This document shows, one piece after another, positions 21,274 to 32,815 of a stretch of DNA of 64,000 nucleotides. The stretch's first letter is position 1; every line of letters starts with the position of its first letter. The translations under genes were made by a program, and so were the position numbers. The notes below the pieces were generated by a model. That model was not told where the DNA came from and made no database searches. It saw only the letters and a list, made by a program, of their open reading frames with translations. Source of the stretch: Rana temporaria (Eukaryota > Chordata > Amphibia > Anura > Ranidae). The stretch covers positions 297,444,799-297,508,798 of the forward strand of contig NC_053491.1 of the NCBI RefSeq assembly GCF_905171775.1, in the 5' to 3' direction.

Positions 21274-23880
21274 AAGAGATGAAATAAAGGGACTAATTGA
21301 ACAGGAAACTCGAATAGCCTCAAATTTGGTTAAGAAAGAAAAAATAGCTAATTACATAGAAAAAATACAAACAAATACGGGAGAGATAAGATACAAAACA
21401 TCAGACATAGTCAAAAGTTTCCTAAAATTCTATGAGAAACTTTATTCAATTATTATGAAAGGTACTAAGGAAGAGGATATAATAAAAGAGGAACAAATTA
21501 AAACATTCCTAAGAAAAGCTGATTTAAACAAGATTTCCGAGAACAGATATAAGTATCTTGAAAACCCTATAAGAGAGGAGGAAATAAGTAAAGTTATTCG
21601 AGAGCTATCAAATGGGAAAAGTCCTGGCCCCGATGGTCTGACCAGTTCGTATTATAAAAAATTCTCAGACATATTAACCCCAAAACTATGCTCTTGCTTT
21701 AATGGGATTGGTGAAAAATGGGAGATGAGGAAAGAGGCGCTTGAAGCAATGATATCAGTAATCCCCAAAGAAGACAAGGACGAATCTTTATGCTCTAGCT
21801 ACAGACCGATCTCCCTCCTTAACACCGACTTAATTTTTTTTTCAAAAATTCTGGCGACTAGGATGGAAAAAGTGATGCAGGACTTGGTACATACGGACCA
21901 AGTAGGGTTCATTACGGTTTGGGAAGGAAGGGATAATGGGATCAGAACCCTATTGGTGATAGAACAGATCAGAAAAAGTGGAGCCCCGGGACTACTCCTA
22001 TCTATAGATGCCGAAAAGGCTTTCGATAGGGTAGAATTGGGCTTCATGCAACATACTTTAGAATCAATGGGCTTCGGCCATAGAATGAGAGGCTGGGTAA
22101 GATCTTTATATAATAGACCCACAGCGAGAGTTAAAGTTAATGGGACTCTATCAGAATTATTTGAAATGAAAAATGGTACCCGACAGGGATGCCCCTTGTC
22201 TCCAATGTTATTTACGTTGGCATTAGAACCCTTGCTAAGAGCCATAAGGCAAAAGGTGGACATTAAGGGGTTAACACTAGGGGGTGAGGAACACAAAATT
22301 GCTGCTTACGCAGATGATATATTGTTCTACGTAATGTATCCCAGGACAACGTTACCTAAACTTATGGAAACAATTAAAAAGAGTATGGCAAAATTTCAAA
22401 TTTTAAGATTTTAAGATTAACCCCACTAAATCTGAAATATTGGGCATTAACATCTCAAAAAAAGACAGAAGCGCCTTACAAGAAGACTTTAAGTTTGCTT
22501 GGAAAAATGAATTAAAATACTTGGGAATCAAATTAGCAGTCTCCATAGAAAACCTATATAAGATAAACTTTTTGACATTGTTAAGTGAGATAAAAACGGA
22601 ATTAAATAGAATCGCACCAGGGCAACTGTCCTGGAGTGGAAGAATAAACATCTATAAAATGAATATCTTACCGAAGATACTATATAAAATGCAGATGCTC
22701 CCAATACCCATTCCTCAAGCCTATTTTAAAAAATTAAAATCAATGTTCGTAAAGTTTATCTGGAGAGGGAAAAAACCATGCGTTAAATTTAATACACTGA
22801 TTAAAGAGAAATCACAAGGAGGGTTAGGGGCACCGGATTTAAGTAAATATCATAGCGCGATAGTAATTTCACGTCTTATAGATTGGGTTAAAAATAACAC
22901 AGAAAAAAGATGGGTACATCTAGAAATCACGATGAGTAAATTAGTATTAGGAAAATTTATTTGGGTTCTGGCATAGGGGAAATAATGCAGAAATTCACTA
23001 TATCACGAGATATGCTTTAAAGATCTGGGATCAATTGCATAAAAAAAAAAAATGGGATTACAATTCTCCTTTAATTCCTTTAACGGACACAAGATATTTC
23101 CCACCGGGGGAAAAAAACAGGTTTGGAAAATGGATATTACAAGAAAATATAAAATTAAAAGATGTCATGAAGTTTAATAGGCTTTTAACAATGCAGGAAC
23201 TAAAAAATAAAAAGGAAATTATACATATTAACGAATGGCGGTATACACAGCTGAAACATTTTTTCGACAGTCTTCCCCAACCAATTAGAGCGGAGACAAA
23301 TCTTCTTCCCCTCGAAAAATGAGAAGGAAAAATTGAGAAGGGCATAATTTCTAAAATATATCAGATATTAAATGACACAAGAACACAGAATACTTTACCA
23401 TTTATCGAGAGATGGGAAGAGGAATTGGGCTCTCGGTTGAACGAGCTTGAGATTAACCAAATAATAACAAGGGTCCACGAAACTTCAATAAATAATGACA
23501 CTAGAGAACTAAACTACAAATGTTTGGTTAGATGGTATCTTACGCCGGATAAATTATATAAATTCTCAGGCTCTGCTTCACAGCAATGCTGGAGGGATTG
23601 CGGTGAAGTGGGCTCTATGGCCCATGTCTGGTGGACATGTCCCAAAATAAAAACATACTGGAGGGAGATAAGAAAGAAAATTCAAGAAATTACAAATAAC
23701 GTACTCCTAGACGATCCTTGGGTATGTGTTTTGCATGGATCTCGAATCCCGACAAAACAATATCTGAAGACTCTGATCCCGGAACGATTGAATGCGGCAA
23801 AACATCAAATAGCGTGTAACTGGCGGAAAAAAGAAAGTCCCTCATTGAGAGGGTGGTGTAGTAGAGTAGAAGAAATTTAG
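21274..23880 (+). pseudogene. L1 ORF2 reverse transcriptase and C-terminal domain
   Basis: Reads KRDEIKGLIEQETRIAS, then the RT motifs in order: NGKSPGPDGLTSSYYKKF (about 21610), SSYRPISLLNTDLIF, DQVGFI, LLLSIDAEKAFDRVELG (motif A), NGTRQGCPLSPMLFTLALEP (motif B) and AAYADDILFY (motif C, both catalytic aspartates kept, about 22305). A frameshift after 22400 leads to the thumb region (KYLGIKLAVSIENLYKIN, WSGRINIYKMNILPKILY, FIWRGKKPC). More frameshifts follow near 22976 and 23322, then the C-terminal CCHC-type block CWRDCGEVGSMAHVWWTCP at about 23590-23645. The RT core is unbroken, but the protein as a whole is not encoded. Confidence 0.9.
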
Positions 23881-24430
23881 AATTTAGAATTTTTAAGATT
23901 TAGAGATGAAGAGAAATGGGAAGAGTGCATAGAAAGGTGGGATAAATGGAAAAGGTTTAAATACACAATGAGCTTTGTTGACGCCATGGGTACTACTATT
24001 AAATTTATGATTCATTGACGAGAGGCTGGAGTTTTTGTAGTATATGGCTTGGAAAGGCTTGCACGGGGGACGACCGATGGGGGAGAGGTCGAGCGGGCTG
24101 AGGTGAGCCCGAGCGGTCTCTCCTATGTAGTCTGGGGAGAGCTAGGGCGCAATGTATATGACGAAGAGAGGGGAAGGATTGCGCAATAATGGCATCTAAA
24201 AAGGTACTGAAATTAGGGAAAAAGAAACTGGCAGGGGAGGTTTGGGGAGGGGGAGAAAGGGGAGGTTTGGGGAGGGGGAGAAAGGGGAGGGGAAGAAAGG
24301 GTATTTTTTTTCCCACTCAGACTTGGAGTGCTTTGTGTTCCTATGTAAATTAACATGAAAGATGAAAGAGAAAAAAAAAAGGAAAAATATTGTAAATAGT
24401 AAAAAAAAAAAAAAAAAAAAAGGGAAAATA
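23881..24430 (+). other. L1 3' UTR with purine runs and A tail
   Basis: The stretch holds GGGGAGGTTTGGGGAGG-type runs (24235-24300) and an A-rich end (24365-24422). No gene. The next repeat begins at about 24593 after a second A run (24578-24592). Confidence 0.65.
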
Positions 24431-24592
24431 AATCATAAATGTAACTAAAACGATCATGTTCCACGTATGATGCGATACCATAGAGGAGATGATATCGGCA
24501 AGTGAAGTAGGGGCCAGGAACGTGGTCCTCTCCTCGTCCAATAGATCCTTTTTTATCTTTGGTGGAGTCTGAAGTGGAAAAAAAAAAAAAAA

Positions 24593-25478
24593 AAGTAATA
24601 ATCTTAAAATAAATAGTGAATCTGTGACAATGTGTATTCAAACAAAATCGTCCATAAAATTCAAATTGCTGTGTGAATCCACAAAACACTTGAAGAAAAG
24701 TGAAGACAGGAATGATCCCAGGAAACAGTGTCCGATAGCAGAATAGATAAAAGAACCTCCACCTCCTATCATCTATCTGCTTACCGACTCCAATGATCTC
24801 CAGTGAGATCATCTTGCACATATGGCTAAACAGCCCTGCAGTTTCCCAAAGCTCATCTATGTATGTTCTCCTCCCTCAGAATCTCTTATAATAGTCTCCA
24901 GCAAGTCTCCCCGCAATGGATGGCCAAAAAGAAAAGAAGAAGGATGGCAACATAAAGTAGTAACGTCCAAACAATCTATTTATTAAAAGTTAATCACACT
25001 CACATTTGAGTAGAATAAAAGTAGCTTTGTATAATAATAGCCGGCCGGCTCTCTCTCTCCGCTCGTCCTTCCGGATAGCAGCAGGGTGTTCGATAGTGAC
25101 GTCAGCACGCCGTTCCTCCCTACGCCGTTTCGTCCAATGACTTCCTCCTGGGGCTAGATGATAGCAGAATAGATAAAAGAACCTCCACCTCCTATCGGAC
25201 ACTGTTTCCTGGGATCATTCCTGTCTTCACTTTTCTTCAAGTGTTTTGTGGACTCACACGGCAATTTGAATTTTATGGAGGATTTTGTTTGAATACACAT
25301 TGTCACAGATTCACTATTTATTTTAAGATTATTACGTTTTAATATAGTTTTGCACAGGTGTCATTATACTGTGCACAATATGTAAATATATTTTTAGTAT
25401 TCTATTACATGTACAGTATACTATATTTATGCAGCGCAGCAAACATATTTTCCATTCGTGACACGTTTATATCTGACA
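24593..25478. repeat. Fold-back repeat with ribozyme-like centre
   Basis: 24593-25142 is a direct repeat of 13621-14180. 25196-25478 is the inverted counterpart of 24593-24735 plus 13536-13620 (for example GTCACAGATTCACTATTT against AAATAGTGAATCTGTGAC). The block AGAATAGATAAAAGAACC appears twice in direct orientation (24741 and 25167). It therefore forms a large stem with the hammerhead-like motif near the inner end. No coding signal. Confidence 0.75.
25118..25154 (-). ncRNA. Hammerhead-ribozyme-like motif
   Basis: Minus strand: stem I CCC, core CAGGAGGA (ending in the GANGA pattern, with one extra base), stem II GTC-ATTG-GAC, GAAAC, GGCGTA (a GUA triplet, allowed as NUH), then GGG. The element order is complete; the CU of CUGANGA is not conserved. 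Confidence 0.42.
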
Positions 25479-25559
25479 TTTTTTTTTGCAGCAGCATTTT
25501 ATTCAATTTAATTACTATATGATTTGTATTCACTTCACTTATCTCACTTATCTTCACTT

Positions 25560-26514
25560 TTTTTTTTAAGATTTGCGCAGTATCAACCCACCTATCTGAA
25601 TCTAGCCCAAGATCCTCATGGAAGAGTCATCAGAAGAAAACTTCTTCTACGTCCTCACCACAAAAATCAGCATTTGAACTTTGCAAATGAACATATAGAC
25701 AAGCCTGATGCATTTTGAAAACAAGTTCTGTGGACCGACTTTTTGGCCGGAATGAGCAAAGGTACTTTGGAGAAGAAAGGGCACAGAATTTAATGAAAGG
25801 AGCCTCTGTCCAACTGTTAAGCATTGGGGTGGATCAATCATGCTTTGGGGTTGTATTGCAGCCAGTGGCACAGGGAACATTTCACAAGTAGAAGGAAAAA
25901 TGGATTCAATAAAATTTCAGCAAATTTTGGATGGTAACTCACAGATGCCATCTGTGAAAAAGCTGAAGTTAAAGAGAGGATGGCTTCTACAAATGGATAA
26001 TGATCCTAAACACACCTCAAAATCCACAGGGGATTACATCAATAGGTGTAAACTGAAGGTTTTGCCATGGCCTTCACAATCTCCTGACCTCAACATAATT
26101 GAAAATCTATGGATAGACCTTAAAAGAGCAGTGCATGACAGACAGCCCAGAAATCTCAAAGAACTGGAAGACTTTTGTAAGGAAGAATGGGCAAAGATAC
26201 CTCAAACAAGAATTGAAAGACTCTTGGCTGGCTACAAAAAGCGTTTACAAGCTGTGATACTTGCCAAAGGGGGCAGTACAAGATATTAACTCTGCAGGGT
26301 GCCCAAACTTTTGCAGACGCCATTTTTTTGTTTTCTGTCATTTTGAAAGTGTAAATGATGGAAATAAAATCTAACTTTTTTTAACATATTATAAGAATGT
26401 CTAATTTGTAATTTGATGCCTTTTGGAGATTTTTCCATCTTTCCTTGGCTTCGTTATGCACATTAATACAAATTTTTACCTGGGGTGCCCAAACTTTCGA
26501 TTCCCACTGTATAT
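25560..26514 (+). mobile_element. Tc1-like DNA transposon, 5'-truncated
   Basis: Carries the C-terminal two thirds of the transposase and a 3' end running to the terminal words GGGGTGCCCAAACTTT and CACTGTATATA. A shorter GGTGCCCAAACTTTTGC block occurs inside at about 26298. TATA at the right edge fits TA target use. The left end is lost into the fold-back repeat. L1 coding sequence starts directly to the right. Confidence 0.82.
25575..26289 (+). pseudogene. Tc1-like DDE transposase, truncated and frameshifted
   Basis: The transposase cuts and rejoins transposon ends at TA sites. Visible blocks are LRPHHKNQHLNFANEHI, a frame change, LWTD (first catalytic aspartate, near 25738), VKHWGGSIMLWGCIAASG, LLQMDNDPKHTSKS (second aspartate) and WPSQSPDLNIIENLW (catalytic glutamate). 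The C-terminus is RIERLLAGYKKRLQAVILAKGG. From 25840 the frame is open for 149 codons. The N-terminal paired-type DNA-binding domain is missing and frameshifts lie before 25800, so the protein is inactive. Confidence 0.9.
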
Positions 26515-26696
26515 ACCCAACTCATTTCTAAATCAGATTCTAGTCCGCCCATATATGTAGCCAAGTGGGAATCAGATCTTAGATTCTTATTGGACACAGA
26601 AGAATGGGATAAGATTTGGATTACTACAAAAATCTTCCTCTCAAAATATAGCCGCTTTAGAAACTAACTACAAAAGTACTTACACGTTGGTACTTA

Positions 26697-27520
26697 GGGC
26701 CAGATTCACAAAGGAGATACGACGGAGTATCTCAGATACTCCGTCGTATCTCAGATACTCCGTCGTATCTCAGATACTCCGTCGTATCTCAGATACTCCG
26801 TCGTATCTCAGATACTCCGTCGTATCTCAGATACTCCGTCGTATCTCAGATACTCCGTCGTATCTCAGATACTCCGTCGTATCTCAGATACTCCGTCGTA
26901 TCTCTCAGAGTATCTATGCGACTGATTCATAGAACCAGTTACGCATAGATAGCCCTAAGATCCGACAGGTGTAATTGTTTTACACTGTCGGATCTTAGGA
27001 TGCAGTACCGCGGCCGCCGCTGGAGGGAGTTTGCGTCGTAAACCAGCGTCGGGTATACAAATTAGGAGTTACGGCGATCCACAACGGTTTTTCGCGTTCG
27101 CTACGTTGCTGCTAGTCTAGTTTCCCGTCGCAAAGTTAGTCGTCGTTTTGGGTGCCCTAACTTTACACAGCACACGTATGTGTCGTTCCCGCATCGAAAT
27201 TTAAAAATTCACATCGTTTGCGTAAGACGTCTGGGAATACGGAAGTACGCTACGCACGTTTCCATTCGAAAAAATGACGTCAGTTCGCGCAAAGCACGGC
27301 AGGAATTTCAGAACGGAGCATGCGCAGTAGGTCCGGCGCGGGAGCGCGCCTAATTTAAATGGCACACGCCCCTTTGAATTACGCGGGCTTACGCCGGAGG
27401 CCGCCGGCGTAGGTTTTCATTGCAAGTGCTTTGTGAATCAGGCACTTGCGATGAAAACTTGCGGCGGTGTAACGTATCTATGATACGTTACGCCGCCGCA
27501 CTTCTACGTGAATCTGGCCC
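26697..27520. mobile_element. PIF/Harbinger-like MITE
   Basis: 824 bp flanked by TTA at 26694-26696 and 27521-27523, with ends GGGCCAGATTCACAAAG and CTACGTGAATCTGGCCC. The left part contains a hairpin and a 19-bp tandem array; the right part is rich in CpG with many self-complementary words (GGCGGGCTTACGCCGG-type, CACTTGCGATGAAAAC against TTTTCATTGCAAGTGC). Removal rejoins the L1 reading WY-L-VPTR. Confidence 0.85.
26731..26905 (+). repeat. 19-bp tandem array, 9 units
   Basis: The unit is AGATACTCCGTCGTATCTC, repeated with almost no variation. It is the reverse complement of the sequence immediately to its left (GAGATACGACGGAGTATCT), so the array grew from one arm of a perfect hairpin at the MITE end. 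An 81-codon open frame here is a by-product. Confidence 0.92.
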
Positions 27521-27720
27521 TTAGTTCCTACCAGAATTGCAAAATTTACCCCCAATTACTACTCCTCTTGTTTTCGAGGCTGCACTAAACCTGGATCACA
27601 TTTCCATATTTGGTGGACCTTCTGCATGATCTCGACACTATTTGCTGCGTCCATCCTTCCTGATCCTTTGATTGCGCTTTTGAATTTAAAACCGACAACT
27701 CTCTCTAATAATCAGTTTAA

Positions 27721-28177
27721 AGGGTCACTAAAGGAAACATTTTTTTTTGCTAAAATGACTGTTTACAGGGTATAGAGACATAAAAGTTAACTGATTCCTT
27801 TTAAAAATGATTGCAAATAGATAAAAATCAATCATATACTGTGCCTGCAGGTTAGTTTCACTTTTAAACTGGTTTCATGTTCCTGTGAACTAGAGAGACA
27901 CACAGAACAAAAACAAACAAATCCAGGGCAGTGTTTTGTTTTTAAAATGAATCTGATTGGTTCTGTTAAGTTTTAGACACACAATAATGACAGCTTAGAC
28001 CACAGTGAAAAGCTCCCAGTACTATGGTTATAAGGAAACAGACAACCAGGAAGTGTGGAGATCAGAGCAGAATTACAGCAACTTCAAAGCAAAAACGAAC
28101 AATAAGGACATGAAACCAGGACTGCAGTAAGGTAAAGGAAGCTATTTAGCTAAAAAAAAAAATCCTTTAGTGATCCT
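27721..28177. mobile_element. Kolobok/T2-type MITE (TTAA target)
   Basis: 457 bp flanked by TTAA at 27717-27720 and 28178-28181. The ends are AGGGTCACTAAAGGA and TCCTTTAGTGATCCT, inverted repeats with one mismatch. The TTAAAGGR start is the signature of the Xenopus T2/Kolobok group. No coding sequence. Confidence 0.85.
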
Positions 28178-28860
28178 TTAAGCTACTGCTACAGATCACT
28201 ACAGCTGCGAAACAAACAAAATCTCTAAAGCCTGGAAAACTCATACCCTGATATTAACTGAAACTAATTGTAAAATTAATCAAGCCACGGTTCATGCCAA
28301 AACAGAGTCTAGAACACCTGAAAAAAAATTCTAAATTCAAGAATATATGGCACCCTTGGATGATACATTAACAGTCTTCTGATTTTGATGCAACCCTATT
28401 GATGCCTGGGTAAATTTTTTTCATACATTTTCATTTTCTCATATTGAATATATGATTGAAAACACACCTTGCTGCAGAGATCCCTTCCCTTTATCCTTTC
28501 TTTTCTAACCCTTTCGCTATTTTACCTTTCCTTTCTTATATTTTTCTCTCTTTATCAGGTTCACATAGCGTTTCTCTTACTTGGAAATTGAGAGCGATAA
28601 TCCCTTAATGCTTTGTTTATTAAGAGCTTTAGATATTCCCAAATTATAATTATTTTGAAACTCCGTTATTCTAGGTAGTCTAAGTTTAGACACATTTGTT
28701 TTCTTAACACTATAGGAAATGTCTCTCTGAGTTGACAATCTCATGATTAAAGTATGAGACAACTTTATTTTTAGTCATATTATAATGTACCTTACTATTG
28801 TATATACCTGTATAGCTTTTGAACCTGTTCCCCGACAAATAGGACAAAGAATTTGTGATA

Positions 28861-29433
28861 CCGATGTTTAAATGAAAGCTGTTCTTCACCCATACAGTGT
28901 AAAACAGGTATGCTCAAATGTGACCTGCGACCTCAAACCTCTGGCAACCCGCACAACCTCCTTCAGATGCACGCCGCTCTACTGAATGATTGCCTATCCT
29001 CCATTATCCTGGCGGCTGTCATATACAAGCCACTATTGTGGCCGACTCCCCGCTCTTTTCTTTCTTTCCTAACACAGACATGGGATGAGAAGCCTTTAGC
29101 CGAATGGATTACATTTAGTTGCATCCATACAAGGGTTCTAAATGCGAATTTTCAGTTGTGTTATGTGCTTGGTGTCACTTAGGGAGCATGTAAGGGCATT
29201 ATGTGGCATTTTTTCTTTGCTTAAAAAAAAGCTTATTACACTACTAGGGCATGCACTTTCCTGGTCTATTCTTTTTTGTTTATAATGTCCACACTCCATG
29301 TTTTGGAAATTCAAGGTATGGGTGAAAATATAATGAAGGCTGCAACACTAATTCAGAGCTTTTTTGCCTGGTCACACCTGACAGAGTGGGACTAATGATG
29401 ATCTGGTTAATAAAAAATAATAGGATTTTTGTA
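28861..29433. other. Unassigned sequence
   Basis: The start at about 28905 (CAGGTATGCTCAAATG) faintly resembles a degraded hAT-type MITE end. A 90-codon frame at 28910-29182 has no recognised domain. Nothing else was supported. Confidence 0.3.
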
Positions 29434-29620
29434 CTCACCGTAAAATCCATTTCTTGGAAATTCAGTTCATGGATTGACACAGCAGCATTGACATTAGGGT
29501 TATGTACCTTCGCTCTAGGAGAGACTAGGCAGAACAAAAAAAAAGCACTTTAAGTGTTAAAACACTTCTCAGTACAGCACCTCCCAGGGGGCGTGTCCCC
29601 GGTACATCCCACTCTCTGGA
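29434..29620. repeat. Left inverted terminal repeat of DIRS copy B
   Basis: Contains GGTTATGTACCTTCGCTC, GGAGAGACTAGGCAGAAC, CACTTTAAGTGTTAAAAC and GGGGGCGTGTCCCCGG. Each appears as its reverse complement, with few changes, at 36052-36235. Confidence 0.88.
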
Positions 29621-29685
29621 AGCATCCAGCCTCAGTTCGTAGACAAGCAGTACAAACAAAAGAGGGGTGGGTGCTGTGTCCGTCC

Positions 29686-29775
29686 ATGAACTTTTACGAT
29701 TTTACGGTGAGAACAAAAATCCTATTTTCTCTTTCGTTCATGGACGGACAGCATTGACCTTAGGGACGTCCCCAA
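29686..29775. repeat. DIRS internal complementary region (copy B)
   Basis: The first half (TTTTACGGTGAG, ACAAAAATCCTATT) complements the outer end of the left ITR. The second half (CTTTCGTTCATGGACGGACA) complements the outer end of the right ITR. A fusion of both ends located at the element's 3' side is the diagnostic DIRS feature thought to template circular replication intermediates. Confidence 0.82.
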
Positions 29776-29868
29776 GCAGTGTCAAAAATTTTGAGGGGTG
29801 GGAAAAAACACAGCAAACCAGGTTTCACCCCAAACAAACCAGAGTTCCTCAACAGAGGAACTTCAAGC

Positions 29869-30960
29869 TTAAACTGCCGCCTGTAAAACTTTGCGGCCAA
29901 AGGAGGCATCCGAAGAAGCCCTCACATCCACCTTGTAAAATTTTGAAAAGCTGTGGATTGACGACCAGGTCGCTGCCTTGCAGACCAGGACGCTTGATGA
30001 CGGAAAGCCCAAGAGGCACCAATCGCCCTGGTCGAATGCGCCATGACCTGAAAGGGAGGCGCCCGCCCCTGTAGGGCATAGGCCTGGAGCACGACCTGTC
30101 TGATCCACCTAGAAATGGTGGCCGACGAGACCGCCAGGCCTTTTTATAGGACCAGTCACCGAGACGAACAGTGAGTCCGACCTCCGAAACGGACCTGTAG
30201 CAGACAAGTACACCCATAGGGCTCGAACCACATCCAAGGAATGCAAAGTGGGCTCCTTCGGGTTTTTCGGCCGAGGACATAAGGATGGAGAACAATGTCC
30301 TCATTATTGTGAAACGCCGAAACCACCTTTGGAAGGAATGATGGCTGCGGCCGCAGCACCACCTTATCCTTATGGATGACTAAGTAAGGAGCCTTGCAAG
30401 ACAAGGCCACCAGTTCAGAAACTCATCTGACCGAGGTAATTGCCCCAAAGAAAAAAACACTTACTGGGACAGAGTCAACAACAGAATCCTCCGAATGTCA
30501 TCCAACGGAGCTTCTTGAAGCGCCGAAAGAACCAAGTTCAAGTCCCAAGGAGGTAGTGGAGGACGCACTGGCGGGGCCACATGCCGGACCCCCTGCACAA
30601 ACGTACGCACCAAAGTGTGCGACGCCAAGGGTCGCTGAAAGTAGACAGCTAGAACCGAGACTTGCTCTTCACCGTACTTAAGGCGAGAGCCTGATCCACT
30701 CCACGCTGTCAAAACAGCAGAATCCGGGACACCACATATGTACGGGGGTGCCACTTCATCTCTTCACACAGAGATGTAGGCCTTCCATGTACGATGGTAA
30801 ATCTTACTTGACATGGACTTCCGTGCTCGTAGCATGGTAGATATCACCGAGCCCGACAGGCCTCGGTCCTTCAACACTTGGCTCTCAACAGCCACGCCGC
30901 CAAAACCAGCGACTGTAAAGAAGGGTGAAAGATAGGACCCTGCGACAGAAGGTCCTCTCT
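29869..30960 (-). pseudogene. DIRS tyrosine recombinase, heavily mutated
   Basis: Blocks on the minus strand, from the N-terminal side: LKDRGLSGSVISTMLRARKS (about 30850), VYFQRPLASHTLVRTFVQGV, WDLNLVLSALQ (about 30545), CKAPYLVIHKDKVVLRPQPS (about 30370), FLPKVVSAFHNNEDIVLHP, and finally VCKAATWSSIHSFSKFYKVD with the catalytic tyrosine region (about 29960). They parallel the better preserved copy at 60207-61375. The HxxR block is not readable because of stops and frameshifts. Confidence 0.8.
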
Positions 30961-32815
30961 CAGGGGTAGACGCCAAGGAACGTCTGCCACCAGACGCACC
31001 AGGTCCGCGTACCAGGGACGGCGCGCCCAATCCGGGGCAATCAGAATTGTCGGTATCCCCTCGGCTTCCACCCTGCGCAGCAGGCGAGGAAGAAGTTGCA
31101 GAGGAGGGAAAGCGTATATTAGGTGATAGTGACCACAAGGCGCCACTAACGCGTCTGACGCGCCTGCCCACAGGTCCCTTGACCTGGTCACGAATCGTGA
31201 CACCTTCTGATTGAGACGGGATGCTAGAAGGTCCACGTCAGGAATGCCCCAACTTTGGCACAGAGTCTGAAAACACCTCCGGGTGTAGCGACCATTCTCA
31301 TTGGTCTAGCCTTTGGCGACTTAGTCGGCTTGCCAATTCAGTTCCCCTGGAATGTACACCGCTGACAGAGCTGGAACCCAGCTTTCGGCCCACCGGAGGA
31401 TGTGCGCGACTTCCGTCGCTGCAGCCGAGCTTCGTGTGACCACCTGATGATTAACATATGCTACAGCCGTGGCGTTGTCGGACTGGATTCTGATCGGTCA
31501 GCCTTGCAGACCCAGAGACCACTTGGAGAGACACAACTTGATCACTCGGTCAGTCGACTCACCCGAATCTGGATATCCAGAGACGAAGAAAGCTTGTGAC
31601 AGAATCTCTTTCTGTAACACTCAAGTGTGGAATTGGGCATACAGGACTGCCTCAAAAGAGGCCCCATTAGACCCAGCACTGTTATGCAAAAGTGAAGCGA
31701 CGCCCGTATTGGGTCGTCAACCGCTGCACTGCTGATTGCAGAGTCCGCAGTGCTTCCGCTGGGAGGAAAACTCTTGCCTCCGAGGAATCCAGGACCAACC
31801 CCATACATTCCAGCTGCTGAGACGGCAACCGGTACTGACTTCTGGATATTCAGCAGCCAACTGAATCCTCGGAGGGTCTGACAGGTGATAGACACATCGT
31901 CTACTAGGTCCAAGCAAGCGATCCCATGCTGCCGCAGCAGGGCCAGGATCAAGGCGAGCACCTTGGTGAAAAAACCCGTTGGTGCCGAAGCTAGGCCGAG
32001 CAGGAGGGACACAATAGAAACTGGTCCTCCCCGACCGCAAAGCGCAAAAAACCTCTGGTGTTTTGCGCAAATGGGGGTATGCAGGTACGCGTCCTGATAT
32101 CCAGGGATGCTAGGAAATCCCTCTGATGGAGCGCTGCTATTACTGAGCGAATCGACTCCATTATGAATTTTTGCGCTTTGACAAAGCAATTGAGGGCCTT
32201 GAGGTCCAGGACCGGACGGACCCCGTCCTTCTTGGGGACTACAAACAGATTGGAGTAAAAACCCCTGAAACCGTTCCGTTGAAGGAACCGGTACAACCAC
32301 CCCCCTGTCCAGCAAATACTGGACAGCTCCTGACAGGTCCTTCAGGCGATCCGGAGGAAGCCGGAGGTTGGAGGGAAAAAATCTGTTTGGTGGACAAGAG
32401 AGAAACTATATCTTGTACCCCGAGAAAACTACTTCTCAGACCCAACGGCCGGAAAGAAAAGAGCTCCACCGAGCCGCGAATTCGCGAAGCCGGCCCCCAA
32501 CCCGAGATATGGGCGGGGGCAAACCTTCATGCCGAAGTAGGCTTGTCCGCAGGCTTGCGGTATCAGGGGCGCTTTCGCCCTCCAGTGGACGTCTTAGCAC
32601 CCTGGAAACGTTTTCTTGCCGCACTTGGCGGGCGAAAACAAAACCGCTTGGGGTTAGTAAATGAGGGCCCTTGCCTACGGCGAGGCAACTTACCCTTCCC
32701 AGATTACGGGAGCAGAGTGCTCTTACCGCCCGTGGCATCTTTTATGATGTCATCCAGGGACACCCCAAAAAGCCATTCACCCTCACAGGGTAAGGCCACC
32801 AGGAAAATTTTTTAG
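30871..32815 (-). pseudogene. DIRS reverse transcriptase and RNase H, heavily mutated
   Basis: RT blocks: GFYSNLFVVPKKDGVRPVLD (about 32250), MESIRSVIAALHQRDFLASL, then LASAPTGFFTKVLALILALL (about 32000), with the YLDD-type catalytic site degraded to DLVDDV. RNase H blocks: IQSDNATAVAYVNHQ (about 31470) and DLLASRLNQKVSRFVTRSRD (about 31200), ending LSQGPIFHPSLQ. The upstream end at 32740-32815 (GEWLFGVSLDDIIKDATGGK) is the gag/pol junction block. Frameshifts are frequent. Confidence 0.82.

Larger units (their letters stand above)
16291..24430 (+). mobile_element. L1/Tx1-clade LINE, nearly full length, with three MITEs in ORF2
   Basis: 5' UTR (about 16291-16866), ORF1 (16867-17580), a polypurine inter-ORF segment, ORF2 (17825-23880) and a 3' UTR ending in an A run (about 24395-24422). 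ORF2 was entered by two TTAA MITEs and one TTA-flanked MITE. In each case the codons on either side join in frame, so the element was close to intact when invaded. The 5' boundary is not certain. Confidence 0.82.
26515..28350 (+). pseudogene. L1 ORF2 C-terminal domain, split by two MITEs
   Basis: Left piece: VAKWESDLRFLLDTEEWDKI and a WYL ending at the first MITE. Middle piece: VPTRIAKF, then the C-terminal zinc-type block FRGCTKPGSHFHIWWTFC (27570-27625) and NNQF. Right piece: KLLLQITTAAKQT, KAWKT and the terminal YGTLG-type end. This region follows the thumb in L1 ORF2 and is needed for retrotransposition. Several stops and frameshifts are present. The CCHC-type spacing is partly kept. Confidence 0.75.
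26515..28860 (+). mobile_element. L1-clade LINE, 3' end, with two MITE insertions
   Basis: ORF2 C-terminal coding pieces at 26515-26693, 27524-27716 and 28182-28350 join in frame when the MITEs at 26697-27520 and 27721-28177 are removed. The 3' UTR (28350-28860) is T- and C-rich and ends without a clear poly-A. The left side is cut by the Tc1 end. Confidence 0.75.

Noticed and set aside
26687..26932. 81-codon repetitive frame
   Set aside because: It is generated by the 19-bp tandem array, three units coding one 19-residue period.
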